This document shows, one piece after another, positions 53,801 through 64,000 of a stretch of DNA of 64,000 bases. This DNA comes from Dirofilaria immitis (lineage: Eukaryota > Nematoda > Chromadorea > Rhabditida > Onchocercidae). The translations under genes and the position numbers were made by a program. Location of the stretch: positions 1,157,001-1,221,000 of the forward strand of contig JAKNDB010000108.1 of the NCBI GenBank assembly GCA_024305405.1. The letters are read 5' to 3'. Position 1 is the first letter of the stretch; each line of letters starts with the position of its first letter. Under the pieces are notes generated by a model. That model did not search any database and was not told where the DNA came from. It saw only the letters and a program-made list of their open reading frames with translations.

Positions 53801-56800
53801 GTATCTTTGGGAATTATGCTGATAAGCTTATAATGCTTATCACTCAATACTTTATCATTATTATTTTCAGTCAAAATATGATTGATTACGATAAAATATT
53901 TAGAATTGAATTCATTAGAAAGAGAAAAAACAAAAAAAAGTTTTTTTTCTTTCGTTATCAGTGAAGAGAAAATTGTAATCAATTTTCTCATTTTATATCA
54001 TTTTTTTTTTGCTTAATACTTCACTTTGATTTCATTTTATTACTTCTTTAACGAAGGAAAAGAAGCGAAGAAAGAGAGGAAAAGAAAAAAAGAGAGAAAA
54101 AAATTAAATAGATAAAATGCAAAAAAAAAAAAGGTTGAGAATGATAGAGAATGATTAAAAGAATTTTGTTATGATTAAATAATATCAGCTTATCATTTTA
54201 CTTATCAACAACAGACTAATTAAATTTAAAGGGCAATTAATAGTAAGAGTAGAGGAAATGAAAATGTTTGTGAAATTAATTTTAATGAAAATAATATATA
54301 AATATACATTGGTAAAATGATAATTGTTATCATCTATGGTATAAAATTATTATTTCAAATAAATAAATAATATCAATTTATCATTTTATTTATCAGCAGA
54401 TGATTAAATTTTAAAGATAATAGTAAAAAAAAAAAAAAGAACGAAATAAAAGCATCCGTGAAATTAATTTTGACATTTAAATGAGAATAATATACAAATA
54501 TATGCTAATAAAAAGATAATTTGTAATCATTTATAAATTTTTTTCTTTTATTTCAGTTATATAAATTTTAGGTTAAATTTTTAGTTTATTATCATTATCA
54601 TTTCGCCTAACCAATATATTTCATTTTAATCACCGATCAAATAATCTCATATCATTTAAATTTATTTCGTTTACTTATAATCTATGAAATAATCATTTAA
54701 ATCAAATGATATATCAAATAATTCACTTACAATTTATATGCGTAATATTGGCGGAATAACCAGGTGGTACCATGCCAAGCGCATCACGTAAAGCTAAAGC
54801 AGTATGATTGATTGGTGGTATTTGAAAGGGTAAAATTCCTGATTGAGGTGGTGCAGGTAGTGGTGGTGGTGCTCGCGGTGGTGGTGGTGGTGGTGGCGGT
54901 GGTGGTGGTGGTGGTGGTGGTGGTGGTGGTGCAGTAGCAGTAGTGGTTGTCATAAAATATGGTGTCGGTTGACCTATTGCAAATGGTACCACATCTGTTC
55001 AAATTTTTTAAAATTTCATTACAAATATTATAAATAAATTATTTTAAAAACAAAAAAAAAAACAAAAAAATATGCTAATATTATTTTTGTTAATTAATAA
55101 TTAATTTTTATTTTAAAATATCACACCTAATTAAAATATTATATAATTAAAAATTATTACAGTAATAAATTTAAAATTTCAAAAAATAATAAACACTCAT
55201 AGTTTTTGCATATTTATTTTATGCAATTTTAAATTTAATTAAATATTTTAATTTATTACATACTTTGGGCAGGCATTATCGGTTGTGGTAAATCAAGAAT
55301 TGTACGAACAGGTGAAAATGGTATTCCAGTTATAATATGAGCCTGAGGTTGAGGTTGATGTTGTTGTTGTTGTTGTTGTTGTTGATGGTGGTGATGATGT
55401 AGGATATTGTTCGGTAAAATAATCCTATTAATTGAATTATTAATTGGCAAATTATTCCCAAATAACATTCCATTAGAGTGAAATGATTCATCCAAAATTT
55501 GCTTAGATCGTGGAACAAATTCTGGTGCTTTTAACCACTCTGAAAAAAAAAAAAAAACTTTTAGAAATATAAAATATCAATTTCAAATTTTAAGTAAATT
55601 CAAATTTATAATTAAAATATTCATATATAAGTACTTATTGGAAATTTATATTTAAAAAAAATTTTATTTCAAAAAAAAAGAAAAAAATTTTGAAAAAAAC
55701 AATTTATTTGATTGAAATTGATAAAAATTGATATTTTAAAATTTTCCGTTTTTTTATTTTTTTTTTTAAATTAATGCCAACAATAAAAAAAGAAAAAGAA
55801 GTTAATAGAAAACTTTGATTTACCAATCTTACCTAACAAAAAATAAACAAATGAAATCAGATGATAAAAAGTTAATAACTTTGATTTATTAATCTTATCT
55901 AACAAAAAATAAACAACAAATCAAATGATGTTTGTATTTCGAGAATTTTTTTTCAAAAGAAATGAAATAGTTAGAAGAATTAAAAATTTTTTTTGTAATT
56001 TTTTTCATCAACTAATCAGGCAAAGTGTATACGAGATTTGAAATGGTGTAAAAGATGACAAGATAAAAAAAAAAAAGTACGGGAAAAAAAAAGGAAAATC
56101 ACAAATTCAATTTATCAAATAAAATCGGAAAAGTTGAAGTATGTTGCAAAATTTAGTTTAATTTTCTCCTAACTTTTTGCTTATCGTTTTTTTCTCAAAA
56201 AAAAAATAAATTTCAAGAAATAAGTGTAAACTTTCAACTTTTTCATTTTCGTTTTTTTTTTTTTTTTCTTCGTCTATTTTTGTTTACTTATTCTTAGAAG
56301 GTGACATTTTTAAAAAACTTTTTCATTGTTTCTGTTAAATAATATGACAATTAGTTAGTTTATTTTAGAATCAAATAATGTTATTATCGTTGTTTTCTAA
56401 AAATTTTTTAAAAATCTTTTCATAATCTTTAATAAGCAAGTTTCTTATCATTCTATAAATCATTGTTTTAAGTCAATGATAAGCATCTTATGATAATTCT
56501 TATCATTCTATATTACCTATTAAGTCATTAGTGATTTTAATAAAATTTACCTTTAATTTTGCTTAACAAAGAAAAAAAAAACAATGATTGCAAAATTTAC
56601 ACTAACCTGAAATAAATGAAAAATAAAAAAAATTTTTTTTTTGATTATACAATTTTGGTAAAAATTTAAAAATTTTTTAAAATAGAAATTATAAATTTCA
56701 ATTTTGTTATATATATGTTATATATGATATTATTAACAATAATCAAATTATATCATATTATTATCAATAATCAATTAATCATCAAAATGATCGATCGTTT

Positions 56801-57873
56801 TAAACAAAGCAATTTATTTTTAGAATGGAACAGGCAAAAATGAATGATCATTTTGAATTTAAAATTTTCCAAAGGAAAATTAAGATATAAGTGCAACATG
56901 TGAAATAGGATGCTAGTAATGAATGCGTATACATTTAAAAAAAAAAAATCTATCATCAATATTTTAATCTTTAACTTGAATTTTTTAATTTAATTTCCTA
57001 TTTTAATTTAACCATTAATATTCAATTTCAATTTCAAATAATTTTGTTAAAAACGTTAAATGATAACTATAACTACAGGATGAATCATTCACTTTTGCTA
57101 TAATACCTTTAATTAATTAATTAATGAGTAAGCTTATTGCATTATTGTAAAATTGCATAATTAAATATAATAAATGGATTTTTTTTTTTAAATTGTAATT
57201 ATGAGAACTAATATTTTAGGATTATGAATGATGATAGAAAAAATGTGATTAAAATTTAAAAATATGGTTTAATTATTTGAACGATAAGACTGATAAAGAC
57301 TAATCGTGATATTGCAATTTTACAAGAAATATTGCATTATTTGAGGAAAACTATTTTAACAAATTTTTAATTTTAACTCATCCTTAAGCTACTTTTAAAT
57401 TGATCAAACATTTATTCCGCCTATTTCTATCATAATCAATTTTCATATTCATCTTTCTATGATAATGAAATTTTTTTTTATTATTCCACTTATTCTATAG
57501 TAATGAAATTTTCTTTTTTTTTTTTTAATTTTCTACTTATTCGACAATTTTGCTTATTTCAAGATCTGTTCCTTTTAAATGACAATAAAATAATCAAAAA
57601 AAAAAAAAAAAAAAAAGAAAGGAAAAAGTTAGAAAGCAAAATAAATTAAATTCAACATAAAATGATTCAATAAGAAGTGATCAATTTACCTTCAGGATCA
57701 ATTGCAGTTTTTATCGATTTCGATGATGATGATAATAATGTTTCATTTTCATGTGTTATTTTAAAATTATTATCATTTGATAATTGCATTTCCGCTTCAC
57801 TACCATGCCAATATGATGGTGGTGGTCGATCTTCTGCATCAAAATATATTCGCTTGGATTGTATATCGTCCAT
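48590..57873 (-). CDS. Unrecognised His/Gln/Pro-rich protein with a PAM2-like motif
   Basis: I do not recognise the family. Exons on the minus strand: 57873-57690, 55539-55264, 54994-54731, 51912-51819, 51435-51334, 51168-51052, 50613-50529, 50199-50053, 49792-49638, 49528-49431, 49072-49001, 48721-48590; about 575 residues. The start MDDIQSKRIYFDAEDRPPPS is the first ATG in an exon whose donor fits the next exon. Features: EEWLKAPEFVPRSKQ, where APEFVP resembles the PABP-binding PAM2 core; a HHHHHQQQQQQQQHQPQPQ tract; a proline run of about 18 residues; a basic nuclear-signal-like KKKRRKRHRR; an amphipathic RQLDRLLQGLIELFHQYY helix; an acidic C-terminal part with DLTLSDSELPQ. Most junctions agree in phase; the 54731/51912 junction (2.8-kb intron) and the 49431/49072 junction do not, so a small exon is missing or a base is lost. 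A nucleic-acid-related or translational role is conceivable but not shown. Confidence 0.7.
54868..54932 (-). repeat. GGT/ACC trinucleotide tract coding polyproline
   Basis: GGT repeat on the plus strand, CCA/CCN codons on the coding strand. It encodes the proline run of the unrecognised protein. The copy number probably varies between isolates. Confidence 0.85.
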
Positions 57874-58964
57874 AATTTTTTATTTATTATAAATACATTA
57901 CCTAATAGCTTTAAATGTTTTCGATTGCTATTTTTATTATTTTTAATTTTTTTATCAATCATTTTATACCATTCATTCCTTCGCAAATTTTTTTCTTTTT
58001 TTTTCCTTTTCTTTTCTCCTACAATCCTGCAAAATATAATTAGTTTTAAGATTGTTATAATTTCTAAAAATGATACATAAAGCATGAAAAATAAAAATCG
58101 ATGAAATGGCTCGAACAAAAAAAAAAGAAAAAATAAATAATCAAATTTAGGCTAAAAATTTAGGCTAAAGTTATTGATTATTATCATTTATTTTTTTCTA
58201 ATATACAATCAGCCGAAATATAGAAAAAGAATTTTATTAAAATGATTTCATTCAAATTAGTCATATTAATCATTTTATATTTAATATTATAATTTTTATT
58301 TTTTTCCTTTTAAAATATATACTAAATTATGTAAATGAAATTGTAATAAAAATTTTACAACTTAATTTTAATTTTTCCATTTAATTAAATTTATTTCAAA
58401 TAATTAATTTGATTTGAAAAGAAATTATACCATACCTATTTTATTTTAATAAATTAACCTATTAATAATTGCAATGTATTATGATTTATTTATTTATTTA
58501 CAAATTTGAATTAGAAATAATAAATTTATATTCCCGAAAAATTTGAATTAATGATCAAAAGAATGAAATAAAATATTTGCCAGTATTTGCGATTACAGTA
58601 TATACATATTTTTTCATTTCGATATTACAATTCCTATTTTGATTTATTCAAAATTCATGGCAAGCGAAAAATTGTAAAACTCAATGTTAATTATAATCAT
58701 AATTTTTTTTTTTTGAAGTTACAGTATATTATCATATAATAATATCATAAGCATATATTCTAAAATACTTAATTATTTTCATATTCAATTTCATGATAAT
58801 TATTTTCATATTCAATTTCATGATATTTTGATAAATATATATTGCCAGAAGAAGAAGAAGAAATGTATTCAATTATTGATATTAAAATATTATCAATTAA
58901 TACTTGGAAAAAAAATATATTGCTCTAAAACTTCATATATATTTGTAATAATTAATAACAGTAA

Positions 58965-59285
58965 TAATAAATAATAATAATAACGATAATGATAGCAACA
59001 ACAATAAAAATAATAATGATAATAATAGCAATAATAATAATAATAATAGCAATAGCAATAATAATAACAATAATAATAGTAATAATAATAATAATGATAC
59101 TAACAATACTAAAAATACCAGTAATAATAATAATGATAATGATGATAATAATAATGGTAATTAATAATTAATAATAATAATGGCAATAATAAATGGTACT
59201 AATAGTGATAACAGTAATAATAATAATAATGACGATAATAATAATAGTGATAATAATAATGATAATAGCAATAATTATAATAAAT
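58965..59285. repeat. Imperfect AAT-type trinucleotide array
   Basis: About 320 bases of AATAAT with GAT, AGC, AAC and GGT variants, upstream of the unrecognised gene. The open frame through it (Ile-rich) is not coding. Confidence 0.85.
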
Positions 59286-60360
59286 ATTAAATAAGTAAAT
59301 CAAAAATATAATATAATATTTTCTTATGTAATGAATTTCTTTTATAATTCTTACATCTTACATTAATTGTATCTAAAAAAAAAAAAAAAAAAAAAAGAAA
59401 ATATAATCAATCATTTTACATATATTATTCATAATTATGCAAAAACAAATAATCTCTCTAAAGTCATATAAAATAATGGAAAAAAATTTTTTTTAAAAAT
59501 GTTGCATTTAAATTTATATTTAAAAATTAAAAAAAAAAAAAAAAGAAGGACGAATAATAGCATTTGGTAAAATTATTTTAAATAATAGCATATTTGGGAA
59601 TAAATAAAATTTAATTTAATTTTATTTTTTAAAAAAGCAAAAGAATAAAGAAGAATGAAATGGGAAAAATTTTTTTTTTGGAAAAGAAAAAAATAAGAAA
59701 AAAAAAAGTTCGAAAAATTGAAAATTAGTAAAATGATTAAAAAAAAAAAAAAAAAATGATTCATTTTATCGTGGAAAAAAAAAAATATTTGAACATTCTC
59801 GACAAACATACATTTATATATATATATATATGCATATATGCATATAGAATTGTTTAGATTTTGATGTAAAAGTTTTTGAACCGAGGAAAAATGTGAAAAA
59901 AAGAAGGCATAGTTGTAAATATTAAAAGTTCGAGAAATTTTTAAACCTACATAATAAATACATCGAGACAACAGGCAGACATATTATCTACATTACAATT
60001 AGTACGAAAAGCTTTTAAATTTCTTGTTGATCATAATCATCATCATCATTAACACAATCATTGTTATCACTAATATCATTATCACCATAACTACCAAAGT
60101 GAAGTTTAGCTAGACGGCTGTTATGTTAATGATGATTAATGATATGACGTGAAATGGGATACTATATAGCTTCCATCTTTTCCTCGTTTCATCATCTATC
60201 TGCTATCTGTTAAACTTACTCTTTTTTTTTTTCAGAATAAAATAAAAAAAGAAAAAATAAGGGAGAGAGAGAGAGAGGGAGAGGGAGGAGAGAGAGAGAA
60301 GGAAAGAAAGAGGAAGAGAAAAAACTATAAACTAATTTTTTTTTGTTATTCTTATGCAAA

Positions 60361-60547
60361 GGTTTACGATAATATTGTTAAAAATACGTTGTAATGTAAA
60401 TTTATCTTACGTTATAGTTACGTTAAATTACAGGTTTACGATAATATTGTTAAAAATACGTTGTAATGTAAATTTATCTTACGTTATAGTTACGTTAAAT
60501 TACAGGTTTACGATAATAATATAAATTACAGGTTTACGATAATATTC
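60361..60547. repeat. 72-bp tandem repeat
   Basis: Starts of GGTTTACGATAATA fall at 60361, 60433, 60505 and 60531. The first two units are essentially identical 72-base copies (TTGTTAAAAATACGTTGTAA inside); the third is cut down to 26 bases and the fourth diverges after 17 bases. Confidence 0.9.
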
Positions 60548-63052
60548 CATCAAGTTCCAATTTAAAAGTATGCATGAATGATAAAAAAAAAATCATAAAT
60601 AAATAAACAAAAATCGGTGATAAAATAGAAAATGAATGGATATGAAAGCTGTTGATTATAAAAATATTAAAAATTTTTAAAGAGAAAGAGAAAGAAAAAA
60701 AAGTGATAATCATTTAACGATGATAATCATTTAATCAATGATGCTTATTTAATCTAAATAAGACATTATTTTATTAAAGTTTAATTATTTTATAATTTTA
60801 TAAGAAGCATATGCTAACATTCAAATCGATTAAGTTTATTTATTTATTTATTTTTTTTTCAAAGATTAATTATCAATTGGCTTATGAATTGAGAGTATTT
60901 CTTTAAATATTTTAAAAATTATTTTGAAAACAAATAAATAAGTTTTTTTTTTTTGTTTTCCTTTTCTTTTCTATCATTAATTAATGATTCTTTTTTTCTT
61001 TCTTGCTTAAATTTTAGATATAAAACAGTTAGAAAAAACAATAAAGAAATATCTTGTAATAGAAATTATCAATAAAAGACGAATCAAATGGTAAACAAAA
61101 AAATGATAAAAAAAAAAAAGGTTGAAGTTCAAAATTGGCACAAATTGAAATCGAAAAAAAAAAAGTTTTTGAAATCTGACGAGGAAAACGAAAAGCAAAG
61201 GAATGAATGACTTAAGAATTTTTGAGAACAATTAATTTTCGATGAAATATTTATGCAATTATGAAAATGGAAAATGCATGATCAGTTAAAATTCTTTAAA
61301 CTTTATTTCTTTAATCGATGCATATTTCGCATCATATTATAACCTAACTTAAATAATCATTTGCTAATTATTGAATTTAAAATTTGTTATAGAGTTTTAA
61401 AATTGATAATGATAAATTTATTTTAAAGTAGAATGAATTATTACCTAATAAATTAATTATTAATTGGAAATGAAAAGAGAAGAATAACTTTTCAACCTAA
61501 TCAATTTTATTTTCTTATTTTAAAAATTTAATTGAAAATTTTTGAAAATTAAAAATAATTTCTTTACAAAAACAAAAATGAAAAAAAAGAAAAAAAAAAA
61601 AAAAATTGAAAAGAAGTATGGAAAAATTTTTGAATGAAAAGTGAAGATCAAAGTATGAGGAAAATACTTTGTGAAGATGAATCAAATGCCGATCGAGAAA
61701 TAAATAGCAATATATTCTAGGAAGAAAAAAAAAAAATGAACATCAATTTCATTAATTTTATAATCCCTAATACTAAAATTCATAATGAAAATGTAGTTGT
61801 ACTTTATTCTTCTGCTTTTTTTCCCCGTCCCTTTTTTTTTTTTTTTTTTTTTTGTTTCAGATTATCAGAATCGAGAAAATCGAAAAAAATCGAGAAATTT
61901 TTCTATGCAAATTATTCGAAATGAAAAATGTAAAATTAATCCAACAAAAAGAAGTATCATTTCTAGCTCATTCATCAATAATTCTTCATTTTCATTATTA
62001 TTTTAAAAGCAAAATTTTTATTGCGTTTTTAAAAAAAAAAAAAAAAAAAAAGGAGATTGCAAGCAATAATAGGCTGAAATTGTGACGAATTTCTTTTCTT
62101 TTTTTACATCTTCACCTTTCTTCAGAAAGGATTTTAGGATGAAATCATTTCCAAAAAAAAAAAAAAATAAAATAAAAAATTTTATTGAATTAATTCAATT
62201 TCTTTATGAAATAATTTCTCGTTAAAGAAAAAGAAAATAAATGAAATCATTGGTGATTTAATGTATGAAGAAAACAACTTATAATTTGTTGACAATCGGA
62301 ATAATCATAAATGAAGCAAATCTAGGATACTACGCATTGCTAGATAAGTGATAAATTTATCGATTTGATATTAAAGAAAATGAAAAATTTTTTCAAAAAT
62401 AAATTAGTTAATAGCAAAATGTAAAAGTCCTTTCCTTTGAAATTATTATTGACTCAACCAATGAAGTCAGATTCGGTAATCGATATCATTCGGAATAATT
62501 GATTAAACAAAAGAGTGCATCAGAAGCTAATGATCAATTTTATAGCAGATACCAGAAAAAAAATGAAGGTAAATTCAGCTGAATTCAACCACTTTGAAAA
62601 TCATCAAACGACCTTTTTCTCGAAAAAATAAAAAAAATTGCATTATTATTATTTACAGTGTTTTTGTTCTGATCAAATTGATTTCTTGCTATTTTTGCAA
62701 CCTTATGAAATCAACACGTTAATCAGAATTTGTTTACATCATACAGTTTTACTATAAATGGAACTTTTTTATCAAGCCTTTTCGATATCTCTTCAATAAT
62801 GAAAACATAATAGCAAGACAAAAATAGACAATTCTCATCATTACATGAAAAATAAAATTCATCAATCATGTTTTTTCTTTAAAAATTACAATTCACATAG
62901 TTAAAATCATTCAAATAAACAAATAAACTATGACTCAAGAAAGAAATATGACATAAAAAAATGACAAAAACAGTAAAGATAAGAAAAAAAAGAAAAAACG
63001 ATTATTCAAGAATAGCAGATAACTTTACATAAATCATAAAGAAATGCTTTCC

Positions 63053-63250
63053 TCAGTCTAACCCAACGAAACAATTGTAGTTGAGGGATGGTGCAGTTAT
63101 AACGATAAGCATTAACTGAGTGCTAAGTGTAACAAGTACGGAATTGTTACATGAGGGATTACCAGCTGCATTATTGAAGATAGATAACCAGTTTGAATGG
63201 AATAATTTAGTGAATATATAATCTTCATTTTCAACAATTATATGAACAGC
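63053..63250 (-). CDS. Possible terminal exon, unknown product
   Basis: A 65-codon open frame on the minus strand, preceded by TTTCTCTGAG, which could be a splice acceptor, and closed by TGA at 63055-63053. Its codon content (SIFNNAAGNPSCNNSVLVT, then ITAPSLNYNCFVGLD) is less biased than the AT-driven frames around it, and it lies in a patch of higher GC. It has no start methionine and no partner exon that I could connect upstream. It may be chance. Confidence 0.25.
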   Translation of the reverse strand, partial: AVHIIVENEDYIFTKLFHSNWLSIFNNAAGNPSCNNSVLVTLSTQLMLIVITAPSLNYNCFVGLD

Positions 63251-64000
63251 TCAGAGAAATGAATTCCCAAAATCCTTTGTTTTCAGTAAGAGGAAAAAAA
63301 AGTATGTTAAAATCGGTACAGACTTTTTTTTTAATTTTGGAATTAAACTTACTCTGTTTTTTCCTAGTATGCTTGAAAATTGATCAAATGTAAAATTCAC
63401 AAGAACTGTAAAATAAATTACATTTAAAATGTCACAGCAAAAAATATACAAAAAAAAACAATTAACATTACCATAAAAATGTTGCCATAATAAGTATTAG
63501 GTAATAAAATAAAATCTAATAAAAATTGCTGGTAGATCGAGCAAAAGATCTAAATTAAAAGCATTTTTAAAATGAAGATAGGAATGACGCCAGCTCTCTT
63601 TCTTATTGAAGAATAAGTTAGCGTTTCGAAGGATTTCAAATGACTTTAAAAGGACATTAAAAATAAAAACATTGCAACATGAAAGGCAATGAAAATTCAA
63701 AGAACGAAAGAATTTGTTTTGAGGAGGAAAAAATAGAGAAAAGACTAGTTTGCACTGAGAGTTCAAAAGATTTGAAAATGAAAAGGATGGAGGAGAACCG
63801 CACATCGTAATTGATGTTGCTCAGGAGAAAGAATTGGGAGAAAGGAGGCAGAGGAATGATGGCGAGGCCCAAGATGGAGGGTAAGGAAGGAAGAGGGAAA
63901 AGGAAGTCGATGAAGTTCAGAAATAAGATGAAGCGGTAGATCAGTTGGTTCAACTCCGATCAAATTCATTAAATAAAACAAACATTTGAAGCGCAGTTGA

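Larger units (their letters stand above)
57874..64000. other. 5' flank of the unrecognised gene and distal intergenic region
   Basis: On the minus strand a good acceptor (TTATATTTTGCAG) near 58028 could start a 5' UTR exon or receive a spliced leader for the unrecognised gene. Beyond 58100 the DNA is strongly AT-rich with long homopolymers, the two listed repeats, and a GA tract at 60260-60312. From about 62.9 kb the composition is more mixed and one possible exon is listed separately. The last 300 bases are purine-rich on the plus strand with no recognised family. Confidence 0.45.

Noticed and set aside
63940..63962. tRNA-like text (TAGATCAGTTGG followed by GGTTCAACTCC)
   Set aside because: It resembles A-box and B-box sequences, but they abut with no room for an anticodon arm and no cloverleaf can be drawn.

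Overview
The window is AT-rich, intron-rich eukaryotic DNA that fits a spirurid, most likely filarial, nematode. Six spliced protein-coding genes can be rebuilt by hand from GT-AG introns and recognisable protein families, and several match nematode orthologues closely. A seventh, bacterial piece lies inside an intron: the C-terminal part of a Wolbachia-type aspartate-semialdehyde dehydrogenase. That points to a lineage that carries, or once carried, Wolbachia. The species cannot be read from the sequence.

Layout: (1) 1-4042, plus strand, 3' part of a CRMP/UNC-33-like dihydropyrimidinase-related gene. (2) 4043-9817, repeat-filled intergenic DNA. (3) 9818-12660, plus strand, ELO-type very-long-chain fatty acid elongase. 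(4) 12661-18085, AT-rich intergenic DNA. (5) 18086-20370, minus strand, PPIL1/CYN-12 cyclophilin, divergent from (6) 21338-25098, plus strand, SH2D4-type SH2 protein; they share about 1 kb of upstream DNA. (7) 25099-33972, repeat-rich intergenic DNA. (8) 33973 to about 45478, minus strand, a 37-exon MYST acetyltransferase of the MOZ/MORF (KAT6, C. elegans lsy-12) type. The Wolbachia asd fragment (about 41528-41960, plus strand) sits antisense in the intron between 41493 and 42190. (9) 48590-57873, minus strand, an unrecognised His/Gln/Pro-rich protein of about 575 residues with a PAM2-like motif. (10) 57874-64000, AT-rich DNA with tandem repeats and one doubtful exon near 63.1 kb.

The genes do not form an operon or pathway; they look like ordinary neighbouring chromosomal genes (neuronal cytoskeleton, lipid elongation, splicing-associated isomerase, signalling adaptor, chromatin acetylation).

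Two themes recur. First, the nuclear insertion of Wolbachia DNA is the most interesting object here. Second, nearly every nematode gene has one or more single-base frame breaks in otherwise well-conserved exons, some in homopolymers. This is best explained by consensus errors, and it affects any automated protein prediction from this window.
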